Assembly (NCBI GenBank): GCA_963805475.1
Contig: CAWDUO010000008.1
Coordinates: 62,001 to 126,000, forward strand
DNA: 64,000 nucleotides
From: VRUE01 sp963805475
Lineage (GTDB): Bacteria > Actinomycetota > Thermoleophilia > Solirubrobacterales > 70-9
Reading direction: 5' to 3'
In this document: piece after piece, positions 56,018-63,286 of the stretch
Layout of the letters: every line of letters begins with the position of its first letter
How positions within the stretch are numbered: the stretch's first letter is position 1
Made by a program: the position numbers and the translations under genes
The notes under the pieces: generated by a model
Seen by the model: only the letters and a program-made list of their open reading frames with translations
Databases searched by the model: none
What the model was told of the DNA's origin: nothing

Positions 56018-56815
56018 ATGTCCTACGGCCGCCTGCCGATAGCGAAAATGCTCGCCGCCACGATCGCCCTCACCGCGGCGATCTCGGCGGTGATGCTGTC
56101 GATCAACTGGGACGGCCAGGAGGCCTCGACGGCGGCGCCGAAGATCGACGACCTGCTCAACGTGATGATCGTGCTCTCGTCGTTCGTCTTCTCGCTGGTC
56201 ATGGTGATGCTCGCCTACGCGCTGTGGAAATTCAAAGCCAAGCCGGGCGACGAGTCCGACGGCGAGCCGATCCACGGCAACACGCGGCTCGAGGTGGCCT
56301 GGACGCTGATCCCGACCGTGATCGTCCTCTTCGCCGCCGGCTACAGCTGGGCGGTGCTGAACGAAATCGAAAAGACCGAAGGCGACCCGATCACCGTCGA
56401 CGTCTTCTCCCAGCAATACGCCTGGAGCTTCGGCTACCCCGGCAAAGGGAACAAGTTCGTCGAGGGCGAGCTGCACGTGCCCGTCGACCGCCAGGTCAAG
56501 TTCAAGATGCACTCCCAGGACGTGATCCACTCCTTCTGGGTGCCGGAGTGGCGGATCAAGAAAGACAACGTGCCCGGGATCACGACCACGGCGACGGTGA
56601 CGCCGGACAGAGTCGGCACCTACCAGCTGATCTGCACCGAGCTCTGCGGCTACGGCCACGCCGCGATGCGGGCGAAAGTCGTGGTCGAGCCGCCCGCCCG
56701 GTTCCGCAAATGGGTCGCCGGGCTGAAGGAAACGGTGCCGCCCGCCTACCTGGAATCGATCCGCCAGGACACCGAAACCAACCCGGTCGAACCCGTCGGG
56801 GCGGGCGGGGCATAA
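56018..56815 (+). CDS. coxB: Cytochrome c oxidase subunit II
   Basis: A 265-residue protein with two N-terminal membrane helices (about 10-30 and 46-70), EVAWTLIPTVIVLFAAGYSW, and the extracytoplasmic cupredoxin domain. The CuA ligands are complete: H171 (VIHSFWVPEW), then C206, C210, H214 and M217 (CTELCGYGHAAM), with the bridging Glu. No fused C-terminal cytochrome c domain is present, unlike caa3 enzymes; a separate diheme cytochrome is encoded at 61492-62247. ATG 56018 is preceded at 11 nt by GGAGG from a repeat remnant. Confidence 0.96.
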   Translation: MSYGRLPIAKMLAATIALTAAISAVMLSINWDGQEASTAAPKIDDLLNVMIVLSSFVFSLVMVMLAYALWKFKAKPGDESDGEPIHGNTRLEVAWTLIPTVIVLFAAGYSWAVLNEIEKTEGDPITVDVFSQQYAWSFGYPGKGNKFVEGELHVPVDRQVKFKMHSQDVIHSFWVPEWRIKKDNVPGITTTATVTPDRVGTYQLICTELCGYGHAAMRAKVVVEPPARFRKWVAGLKETVPPAYLESIRQDTETNPVEPVGAGGA

Positions 56816-56831
56816 TGGGGGCGAGCTGCCG

Positions 56832-58736
56832 ATGATCGCCGCGATCAAGCAACCGGGATGGATCCGAGGCGCCCTCGGCGCGCTGCTCGGCGCCGCCTTC
56901 GGCGTCGGCCTCGTGGTCTCCCTGCGCGCGATCTCGGGGCTGCCGATCTGGCAGACCGAGGAGACCGGCTACCCGCACGTGGTCGTGCCGCTGATCACCG
57001 GCCCGCTCGGCTTCCTCGCCGGCTTCGGCGCCTTCGACTACTGGCTGCGCTGGGCGTTCGGCATGCCGACGATCCCCGAGGACCATTCCCAGCACGGGGC
57101 GAAGAGCTGGAAGGACTACTTCCGCTTCAACACCGATCACAAGGTGATCGGCATCCAGTACATCTGCACGACCTTCTTCTTCTTCTTCGTGGGCGGCCTG
57201 ATGGCGATGCTGATCCGGGCCGAGCTGGCGCAGCCGGGCGACCAGATCGTCAACGCCGCGACCTACAACAGCCTCTTCTCCACCCACGCGGTGCTGATGA
57301 TCTTCGTCTTCGTGATCCCGGTCTTCGCCGGGATCGCCAACTACGTGCTGCCGCTGATGATCGGCGCGCCCGACATGGCCTTCCCGCGCCTCAACGCGCT
57401 CAGCTTCTGGATGCTGCCGATCGCCGGGCTGCTGTTCATCGGCAGCTTCCTCGCCCCCGGCGGCGCCTTCGACGCCGGCTGGACCGGCTACGCGCCGCTC
57501 TCCACCGGGGCGCCGCTCGGCCAGTCCTTCTTCAACCTCGGCGTGCAGTTCGCCGGCGCTTCCTCGATCGCCACGGCGCTCAACTTCCTCGTCACGATCA
57601 TCACGATGCGCGCGCCCGGGATGACCTTCTGGCGGATGCCGCTGCTCGTCTGGGCGAACCTCTCGACCTCGCTGCTGGTCGTCGCCGCGACGCCGTTCAT
57701 CGCCGGCGCCCAGTTCATGGTCCTGCTAGACCGCATCCTGCACACCCAGTTCTTCCAGTTCGCCGGCGGCGGCGACGTGATCAGCTACCAGCACATCTTC
57801 TGGTTCTACTCGCACCCGGCCGTCTACATCATGATGCTGCCGGGCTTCGGGATCATCTCCGAGGTGATCTCTACCCACGCCCGCAAACCGATCTTCGGCT
57901 ACCGCCTGATGGCGCTGGCGCTGATCGGGATCGTCGTGCTCAGCTACTCGGTCTGGGCGCATCATATGTTCGTCGCCGGCATGTTCAGCTGGCTACGCGT
58001 GCCGATGATGATCACGACGCTGCTGATCGCGGTGCCGACCGGGATCAAGATCTTCTCCTGGCTGGGCACGCTCTACTTCGGCAAGATCCACACCAAATCG
58101 ACCGCGATGCTGTTCGCGCTCGCCTTCATCGTCACCTTCACGATCGGCGGGATCAGCGGCGTGATGCTGGGCATGGTGCCGTTCGACATCCACGTCTCCG
58201 ACACCTACTTCATAGTCGCCCACATCCACTTCGTGCTCTTCGGCGGCTCGGTCTTCACGATCTTCGCCGGCATCTACCACTGGTTCCCGAAGATCACCGG
58301 GCGGATGTACGACGAGAAGCTCGGCCGGGTCCACTTCTGGGGCACGCTGGTCGGCACCTGGGGCACCTTCATCCCGATGCACTGGATCGGGATGGACGGG
58401 ATGCCGCGCCGCGTCGCCGACTACGCCGCCCAGTTCGGCAACTGGAACCTGCTGATCAGCTGCTTCGCCTTCTTCCTCGGCGCCGTCCAGCTCGTCTTCC
58501 TCTACAACATGATCGTCAGCTGGCGCTTCGGGCCGCGCGCCGAAGCCAACCCCTGGCGGGCCAACTCGATCGAGTGGCGGGTCTCCTCGCCGCCGCCGGT
58601 CTTCAACTTCGACGAGATCCCGCGCGTCGTCGGCGGGCCCTACGAGTACGGGATCCCCGGCGCGCGCCACGCGATCATGGCCGGCGAAGGCGCCGAGGTG
58701 GCCGAGCCCGCGCCCTCGGTGGTGGCGCAGACGTGA
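56832..58736 (+). CDS. coxA: Cytochrome c oxidase subunit I, A2-type
   Basis: A 634-residue haem-copper oxidase core. Haem ligands: H152 (FSTHAVLMIF) and H466, high-spin haem H464 (IVAHIHFVLFG). CuB ligands: H328 and Y332 (FYSHPAVYIMMLPG) with H377/H378 (WAHHMF). The helix VI motif is YSHP-AVY rather than GHPEVY, meaning that the proton-channel glutamate is absent and a Tyr-Ser pair takes its place, as in A2-type oxidases such as that of Thermus. An N-terminal extension of about 95 residues with two additional membrane segments precedes the canonical start (DHKVIGIQY). Confidence 0.96.
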   Translation: MIAAIKQPGWIRGALGALLGAAFGVGLVVSLRAISGLPIWQTEETGYPHVVVPLITGPLGFLAGFGAFDYWLRWAFGMPTIPEDHSQHGAKSWKDYFRFNTDHKVIGIQYICTTFFFFFVGGLMAMLIRAELAQPGDQIVNAATYNSLFSTHAVLMIFVFVIPVFAGIANYVLPLMIGAPDMAFPRLNALSFWMLPIAGLLFIGSFLAPGGAFDAGWTGYAPLSTGAPLGQSFFNLGVQFAGASSIATALNFLVTIITMRAPGMTFWRMPLLVWANLSTSLLVVAATPFIAGAQFMVLLDRILHTQFFQFAGGGDVISYQHIFWFYSHPAVYIMMLPGFGIISEVISTHARKPIFGYRLMALALIGIVVLSYSVWAHHMFVAGMFSWLRVPMMITTLLIAVPTGIKIFSWLGTLYFGKIHTKSTAMLFALAFIVTFTIGGISGVMLGMVPFDIHVSDTYFIVAHIHFVLFGGSVFTIFAGIYHWFPKITGRMYDEKLGRVHFWGTLVGTWGTFIPMHWIGMDGMPRRVADYAAQFGNWNLLISCFAFFLGAVQLVFLYNMIVSWRFGPRAEANPWRANSIEWRVSSPPPVFNFDEIPRVVGGPYEYGIPGARHAIMAGEGAEVAEPAPSVVAQT

Positions 58737-59617
58737 GCGCCGCGGAGCGCAGCGAGGCAAAGCCCCTGCTCGTCCTTCTCAACGAGGTGGCGGGCGGGCG
58801 CAAGCTGCTCCAGGCGGTGAGGGAGCGCGCCGGCGGGGCGCCCTTCGTCGCCGTCGCGGCGCCGCAGAACCAGCCCGCGGTCGGCCAGCTGATCGACAGC
58901 GGCGAGCTGCGCGAGGCGGCCCGCGCGCGGGTCGAGGTGACGATGTCGGTGCTCGCCGAGTACGGCATCGAGTCGGTCGGCGAGGTGATGGACCGCGACC
59001 CGGCGCTGGCGCTCGACGACGCCGTGCGCGCCCACGCGCCGGGGGAGGTGCTGCTGTCCTGCCTGTATGAGACGCGCTTCGGCATCGCCCGCAAGGATCT
59101 GGTCGAGTGGGCGCGGGCGCGCTTCGAGCCGGAGGTGAAGGTGACCCACATCCCGGTGCGGATCGAAGACGACGCGATCCGCTGGGACCTCAACCACAAG
59201 CTGGTCGTCGCGACGCAGACCGTCGCCGCGCCGGACCTCGTCGCCCGGCTGAAGGACGACGCCGCGCAGCGCCCGCACCGCTACACGATCGTCTGCCCGC
59301 GCAGCGACGACGTCTCAGAGGCCGAGATCGTGCGCGACCTCGCCGCTACTCTGGCCGAGCTCTACCGGGCCGACGTCGATGCCACCGGCCAGCCGATGAG
59401 CCCCGACCCGTTCCACGCCGTGCAGAACGCGATCGAGCACTACCGGGTCGACGAGGTGCTGATCTCGACCTTCGCCGGGGAGTCCTCGCGCTGGCTCGAC
59501 GAGGACCTGCTCGGCCGCACCCGTGAGATCACCGACATGCCGGTCGAGCACCTCGAGGTGGGCCGGCCCGCCGAGGCGGTTGCCGCCGCCGTGGCGGAGG
59601 GAGGGGAGACGTCCTGA
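58733..59617 (+). CDS. Tandem-domain Usp-like protein inside the cox operon
   Basis: A 294-residue cytosolic protein with two similar halves: about 12-150 (LLVLLNEVAGGRKLLQAV, ending VKVTHIPVRIEDD) and about 185-290 (YTIVCPRSDDVSEAEIVRDLAATLAEL, ending DMPVEHLEVGRP). Each half has the alternating strand-helix layout of universal stress proteins with a terminal ISTF/LSCL-type strand (VLLSCLYETRFG, VLISTFAGESSRWL). The GTG start overlaps the coxA stop (GTGA), and its stop overlaps coxC, so it is embedded in the oxidase transcript. Ligand and role are unknown. Confidence 0.75.
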   Translation: MSAAERSEAKPLLVLLNEVAGGRKLLQAVRERAGGAPFVAVAAPQNQPAVGQLIDSGELREAARARVEVTMSVLAEYGIESVGEVMDRDPALALDDAVRAHAPGEVLLSCLYETRFGIARKDLVEWARARFEPEVKVTHIPVRIEDDAIRWDLNHKLVVATQTVAAPDLVARLKDDAAQRPHRYTIVCPRSDDVSEAEIVRDLAATLAELYRADVDATGQPMSPDPFHAVQNAIEHYRVDEVLISTFAGESSRWLDEDLLGRTREITDMPVEHLEVGRPAEAVAAAVAEGGETS

Positions 59618-60240
59618 TGGAGAGCGCGACGGTGGCCCTCGGCCACGGCCACGAGGAGCACCACGGCCCGCCCGAGGCCAACCAGAGCTCGCGGATCGAC
59701 CGCCAGACGCTCGGCATCCTGCTCTTCATCGTCTCCGAGGTGATGCTCTTCGGCGCCTTCTTCGCCTCCTACTTCTTCCTCCGCGTGGTCGTCCACCCAC
59801 CGGTCTGGCCGCCGGAACCGTACAAGCTGCCGGTCTACGTCGCCTTGGTCAATACCGGGATCCTCGTCTCCTCGAGCTTCACGATCCACTACGCCCTGGA
59901 GTCGATCCGGCGCGGCAACCGCAGGGGGATGAAACTCGGCCTCGTGCTCACCTGGATGCTCGGCGCGACCTTCCTCTTCATCCAGATCAACGAGTACGCG
60001 CACATCGGCTTCAGCGCCCGCGACCTCGCCTTCGGCTCGATCTTCTACGGCCTCACCGGCCTGCACGGCGCCCACGTCTTCGTCGGGCTGATGCTGCTCA
60101 GCTTCGCCACGATCCGCGCCTTCCGCGGCCACTTCGGCCCCGAGGCGGAGAAGCATCTCGGCGTCGAGGTGCCGGGCATCTACTGGCACTTTGTCGACAT
60201 CATGTGGATCATCGTTTTTCTCTCCGTCTACGTCCTCTGA
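59617..60240 (+). CDS. coxC: Cytochrome c oxidase subunit III
   Basis: A 207-residue five-helix form of subunit III typical of bacteria: RQTLGILLFIVSEVMLFGAFFASYFFLR, FTIHYALESI, GATFLFIQINEYAH, FYGLTGLHGAHVFVGLMLLSF and the C-terminal GIYWHFVDIMWIIVFLSVYVL with the conserved WHFVD. It begins at the last base of the Usp-like gene (TGATG). The 121-bp hairpin repeat starts at its stop codon. Confidence 0.95.
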   Translation: MESATVALGHGHEEHHGPPEANQSSRIDRQTLGILLFIVSEVMLFGAFFASYFFLRVVVHPPVWPPEPYKLPVYVALVNTGILVSSSFTIHYALESIRRGNRRGMKLGLVLTWMLGATFLFIQINEYAHIGFSARDLAFGSIFYGLTGLHGAHVFVGLMLLSFATIRAFRGHFGPEAEKHLGVEVPGIYWHFVDIMWIIVFLSVYVL

Positions 60241-60359
60241 GGCGGCTGCAAATCGGCGTCTGGCGGCGTCCTCAGTCGGCCCGGTTCGGTCACGCACTAA
60301 CTGTGCGCTCCCTCACCTGGCCTCCCTGCGTCCTTGCCAGACTTGATTTTCGCCGCCTC
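60239..60359. repeat. Long hairpin repeat, GGTCACGCACT-core family, copy 2
   Basis: Outer arms 60239-60254 (GAGGCGGCTGCAAATC) and 60345-60359 (GATTTTCGCCGCCTC) pair. The internal blocks GGCGTCCTC, GGTCACGCACT, TGCGCTCCC and CCCTGCGTCCTTG match the copy at 12599-12727 in the same order. Both copies begin at the stop codon of a plus-strand gene. Confidence 0.82.
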
Positions 60360-60376
60360 AGAACGTTGGAGGCAGG

Positions 60377-60568
60377 ATGAAGATCTCTGAGGAAGCGGTT
60401 TTCAGGTGGGTCGTGATCTTTGCCGTCGCGGCGGTCACGATCGTTGCGGTGACGCTGCTTACTACGCCGTTGGTTGGGGCGCTGTGGGCGTCGATTCTGG
60501 TTCTCGCCGGGGCGTGGCACGCGTACCGCTGGTGGCGGAGTCGCGCGGCTCGAGGCGGCCTGCGGTAG
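60377..60568 (+). CDS. Small membrane protein, hypothetical
   Basis: 63 residues with two hydrophobic segments (WVVIFAVAAVTIVAVTLL and VGALWASILVLAGAWHAY) and a basic tail. GGAGG lies 7 nt before the ATG, a good ribosome binding site. It lies between coxC and the convergent ctaA, overlapping the ctaA 3' end by 107 bp, so one of the two ends may be wrong. It might be a small oxidase subunit. Confidence 0.6.
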   Translation: MKISEEAVFRWVVIFAVAAVTIVAVTLLTTPLVGALWASILVLAGAWHAYRWWRSRAARGGLR

Positions 60569-61454
60569 CCACCGTCCACAGCATCGCCAGCCAGGTGGCG
60601 GTGGCGAGGGAGACGTGGATCCAGACCAGCTCGGTCGGCAGCTTCAGCCACCACTGGACGCCGCCCACGACGCCCTGCAGGGCCAGCAGGGCGATCACCG
60701 CGGTCAGGGGCCGGACGGCCCTTCTGTCGCCGCCAGGGCGGCGCAGGAGCAGCCAGACGGCGATCGCTGCGAGGCCGAAGATCGTGGCGATCGCGGCGTG
60801 GCGCTGGACGACCCATTCGAGCGTGTCGCGGCCCATGAAGTGGAAGCGGTGGACGAGCTGGCCGGCGTGGGCGCCGGCGTGCGGGCCGGAAGCGGTGGTG
60901 ATCGTGCCGGCGAGGATCGTCAGCTGCCCCAGCGGGATCAGGCAGCGCACGGCCCAGACGCCGAGCCGGTCGCTGGAGCGGCGCCGCTCCCAGGGCTCGT
61001 AGCGGGCGCACCAGGCGAGCGCGAAGGATGCGTCGAGCAACAGCATCGAGAGGATGAAGTGGCTCATCACGAGGCCGGGGGCGAGGTGGTAGCGGACGAC
61101 GAGGCCGCCGAGGATCGCCTGGCAGACCACGCCGATCGGCAGCAGGGCGCCGAACAGGGCGAGGTGGCCGCGGTAGGGCTTGCGGAACCAGGCGAGCACG
61201 CTGGCCGCGATCACGGCGAGGCCGACGAAACCGGTGAGGAGGCGGTTGGCGTACTCGATCACCGCGTGGCTTTCGAGCGGCGGCGCGGTGCCGCCGTAGC
61301 ACTTGGGCCAGTCGGGGCAGCCCAGCCCCGAGCCGGTGAGGCGCACGCCGGCGCCGGTGAGCACGATCAGCGCGAGCGCGCCGAGGGCGACGAGGGCGAC
61401 CTGGGCGTAGCGCCGGGGTGAGATCGAGAAGCGTTCTCTCAAGCGATCCCGCAT
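60462..61454 (-). CDS. ctaA: Heme A synthase (CtaA/COX15 family)
   Basis: A 330-residue membrane protein that oxidises haem O to haem A for the oxidase. Two four-helix halves are visible, with the haem-ligand histidines in ESHAVIEYANRLLTGF, MSHFILSMLLLDA, LVHRFHFMGRDT, VQRHAAIATIFG and IHVSLATATWLAML. The N-terminal GAGVRLTGSGLGCPDWPKCYG contains the typical cysteine pair. The last about 35 residues are low-complexity and overlap the convergent small gene. It is in the same neighbourhood as ctaB. Confidence 0.94.
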   Translation of the reverse strand: MRDRLRERFSISPRRYAQVALVALGALALIVLTGAGVRLTGSGLGCPDWPKCYGGTAPPLESHAVIEYANRLLTGFVGLAVIAASVLAWFRKPYRGHLALFGALLPIGVVCQAILGGLVVRYHLAPGLVMSHFILSMLLLDASFALAWCARYEPWERRRSSDRLGVWAVRCLIPLGQLTILAGTITTASGPHAGAHAGQLVHRFHFMGRDTLEWVVQRHAAIATIFGLAAIAVWLLLRRPGGDRRAVRPLTAVIALLALQGVVGGVQWWLKLPTELVWIHVSLATATWLAMLWTVATAGRLEPRDSATSGTRATPRREPESTPTAPQPTA

Positions 61455-61491
61455 CGTCGCGACATCATCGCAGCGGCCGCGCGGCCGCCGT

Positions 61492-62247
61492 TCAGTTGTG
61501 GGGGCCGCCTACGTCGTTTTCCTCGCCGCCGGGCCCCTCGGGCTTGGCGTTACCTTCGCCGCCGGCGGGAGTGTTTTCGATCAGGTACTGCACCAGGTCT
61601 TCGAGTTCTTTCTTGGTCAGCGTTTCGCCGAAGTTCAGCGGCATCACGTTGGCGGCGTAGCCTTCGGCGATCTCGGCGTTCGGGTCGACGATCATTTCTT
61701 CGATCCCTGCGGTGTTGTCGTCGGGCGCCAGGTATTCGTCCAGGTTCGGCCCGGTGACTCCGCCCGAGCCGGCGGCGGCGAGCGCGTGGCAGCCGCCGCA
61801 GCCGTTGTTGGCGAAGACCTGGGCGCCGGGGCCGCCGGGCACCTTGGGCGGTTCCGCGCCCGGCACGCCGGCCCACATGCCGACGTAGGCGGCGACGTCG
61901 TCGAGATCCTGCCCGCTGACGACGTCGGCGGGCATCGAGTTGTTGGGGCTGTCCGTGCTCGGCCGCGGGTCCTTGACCTGCGGGATGACGATGCCTTCGA
62001 TCGTGCTGTCGGCCTCGCCGGCTTCGCGGGCGGCCGCGAAGGCGCGGTCGAGGTTGGGGCCGATCTTCGCCGTGGTCCCGGCCTGGGCCATTTCGTGGCA
62101 GACGCCGCACTTCTGGATGAACAGGGTGCGGCCGCGCTGCACGTCGGCCGTCGTCGTGCCGCAGCCCGAGGAGGCGACGACGATCGCCGTCAGGGCGGCG
62201 AGGGCGAGCAGGGCGCGGATGAGGTTGGTAGGCGTGGGCATCGTCAT
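61492..62247 (-). CDS. Diheme c-type cytochrome lipoprotein
   Basis: A 251-residue exported protein with a lipobox (ASSGCGTT, C29) and two haem-c sites, C47xxC50H (KCGVCHEMA) and C150xxC153H (GCGGCHALA). Methionine axial-ligand candidates are in NNSMPADVV and ANVMPLNF. The two halves are related, so it looks like a duplicated monohaem cytochrome. Located among ctaA and small oxidase genes, it is a likely electron donor to the CuA subunit. Many glutamates are GAA. ATG 62241 is an alternative start. Confidence 0.9.
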   Translation of the reverse strand: MTMPTPTNLIRALLALAALTAIVVASSGCGTTTADVQRGRTLFIQKCGVCHEMAQAGTTAKIGPNLDRAFAAAREAGEADSTIEGIVIPQVKDPRPSTDSPNNSMPADVVSGQDLDDVAAYVGMWAGVPGAEPPKVPGGPGAQVFANNGCGGCHALAAAGSGGVTGPNLDEYLAPDDNTAGIEEMIVDPNAEIAEGYAANVMPLNFGETLTKKELEDLVQYLIENTPAGGEGNAKPEGPGGEENDVGGPHN

Positions 62248-62373
62248 ACGGCGCGGAGCGCGCCGCAGTCTATATGCCCGGCACGCGTCAGCCATGCCTG
62301 ACCGCGCCGCCGCCGTCGGGTAGGCTTGAGGCGATTCGCACTAATCCGCGAGCCGCGAAGGAGGGCGACGAGA

Positions 62374-62775
62374 ATGCAGGTACGGGAAGGAATGTCGGAG
62401 GTGGTGCTGACCGTGGGGCCGTCGCACACGCTGCGCGAGGCGGCCGCGATGATGACCGAGCGGGGGATCGGCGCCGCCCTGGTCAATGACGACGGGAAGC
62501 CGGTGCCGTGCATCGTCACCGAGCGCGACGTGCTCAACTCGCTCGGCCGCGGCGAGGACCCCGACTCCGAGACCGTCTCCGCCCACATGAGCGGGGCCGT
62601 GATCGCCGCCGCGCCCGAGTGGAGCCTCGAGCGCGCCGCGGCGGAGATGTCGACCCGCGGCATCCGCCACCTCGTCGTCTTCGAGGACGGCGCCGTGATC
62701 GGCATGCTCTCGATCAGGGACATCGTCAGGTGCTGGACGGCCACCGGAGCCACCTCAGGCATGAGCCCCGACTGA
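62374..62775 (+). CDS. Tandem CBS-domain protein
   Basis: 133 residues, two CBS motifs: MQVREGMSEVVLTVGPSHTLREAAAMM..GAALVNDDGKPVPCIVTERDVLN and VSAHMSGAVIAAAPEWSLERAAAEM..IRHLVVFEDGAVIGMLSIRDIVR. GGAGGG lies 10 nt before the ATG. A TAGGCT box lies further upstream. It is flanked by oxidase genes on the opposite strand. Likely nucleotide-binding; the target is unknown. Confidence 0.88.
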   Translation: MQVREGMSEVVLTVGPSHTLREAAAMMTERGIGAALVNDDGKPVPCIVTERDVLNSLGRGEDPDSETVSAHMSGAVIAAAPEWSLERAAAEMSTRGIRHLVVFEDGAVIGMLSIRDIVRCWTATGATSGMSPD

Positions 62776-62784
62776 CGGAGTCGC

Positions 62785-63075
62785 TCAGGAGAGCGGGAAC
62801 TTGATCTTTTCCACCGGGAGCACAGCGCCGCGGGCATGTTGCTTGCGCGGCAGGCGGAAGTAGTCGCGGGTGGCGCCGCGGATCATGCTGCGCAGGGCGA
62901 AGAGCAGGATGACGATGCCGACGATCGAGAAGATCCAGCCGCGCACCATGAAGCCCTCGGCGAAGATGCCGCAGACGGCGGCGAGCGCGCCGAGCGCGAA
63001 GAAGGCCGGCGCCCAGGAGGGGCGGGGCGGGTAGACCAGCTCGCCGGGCTCGGGGATCTCGCGGTGCTCGCTCAT
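62785..63075 (-). CDS. Putative cytochrome c oxidase subunit IV-like membrane protein
   Basis: 96 residues with an N-terminal acidic/Pro-rich stretch (HREIPEPGELVYPPRPSWAP), two membrane helices (about 23-40 and 46-62) and a basic C-terminus. The layout and its position beside ctaA, cytochrome c and ctaB resemble the actinobacterial small subunit IV (CtaF) of the aa3 oxidase. The similarity is in architecture and context rather than in a diagnostic motif. Its start lies 9 bp from the stop of the 37-residue gene. Confidence 0.6.
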   Translation of the reverse strand: MSEHREIPEPGELVYPPRPSWAPAFFALGALAAVCGIFAEGFMVRGWIFSIVGIVILLFALRSMIRGATRDYFRLPRKQHARGAVLPVEKIKFPLS

Positions 63076-63084
63076 CTCAGTCGC

Positions 63085-63198
63085 TCATACCGCGATGTAG
63101 AGGGTGGCGGCGACGAAGCAGAGGGCGAAGATCGCCGCGGCGATCCCCCCGGCGAGGAGGCCGGCGGACATGTCTCGTCTGGCGGTCTCGCGGTCCAC
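63085..63198 (-). CDS. 37-residue single-helix membrane protein
   Basis: From GTG 63198: VDRETARRDMSAGLL, then one hydrophobic helix with GGIAAAIFALCFVAATLYIAV and stop. ATG 63171 would give a 28-residue version. A TAGAAA box lies 7 nt before the GTG, consistent with a leaderless start. It is probably co-transcribed with the subunit IV-like gene and may be a tiny oxidase accessory subunit. Confidence 0.5.
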   Translation of the reverse strand: MDRETARRDMSAGLLAGGIAAAIFALCFVAATLYIAV

Positions 63199-63229
63199 GG
63201 GTGGATTTCTATCACGCGACCGCGTCGCG

Positions 63230-63277
63230 TCGTTTCCGACTTTTTCCACACCCCGGTGTGGTCAAAGTCGGAAACGA
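63230..63277. repeat. 48-bp palindrome, CTTTTTCCAC family, copy 4
   Basis: TCGTTTCCGACTTTTTCCAC on the left pairs with GTGGTCAAAGTCGGAAACGA on the right at 18 of 20 positions. It lies 9 bp after the ctaB stop. Outer arms (TTTCC) differ from the other three copies but remain complementary. Confidence 0.85.
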
Positions 63278-63286
63278 GAAGACGGG

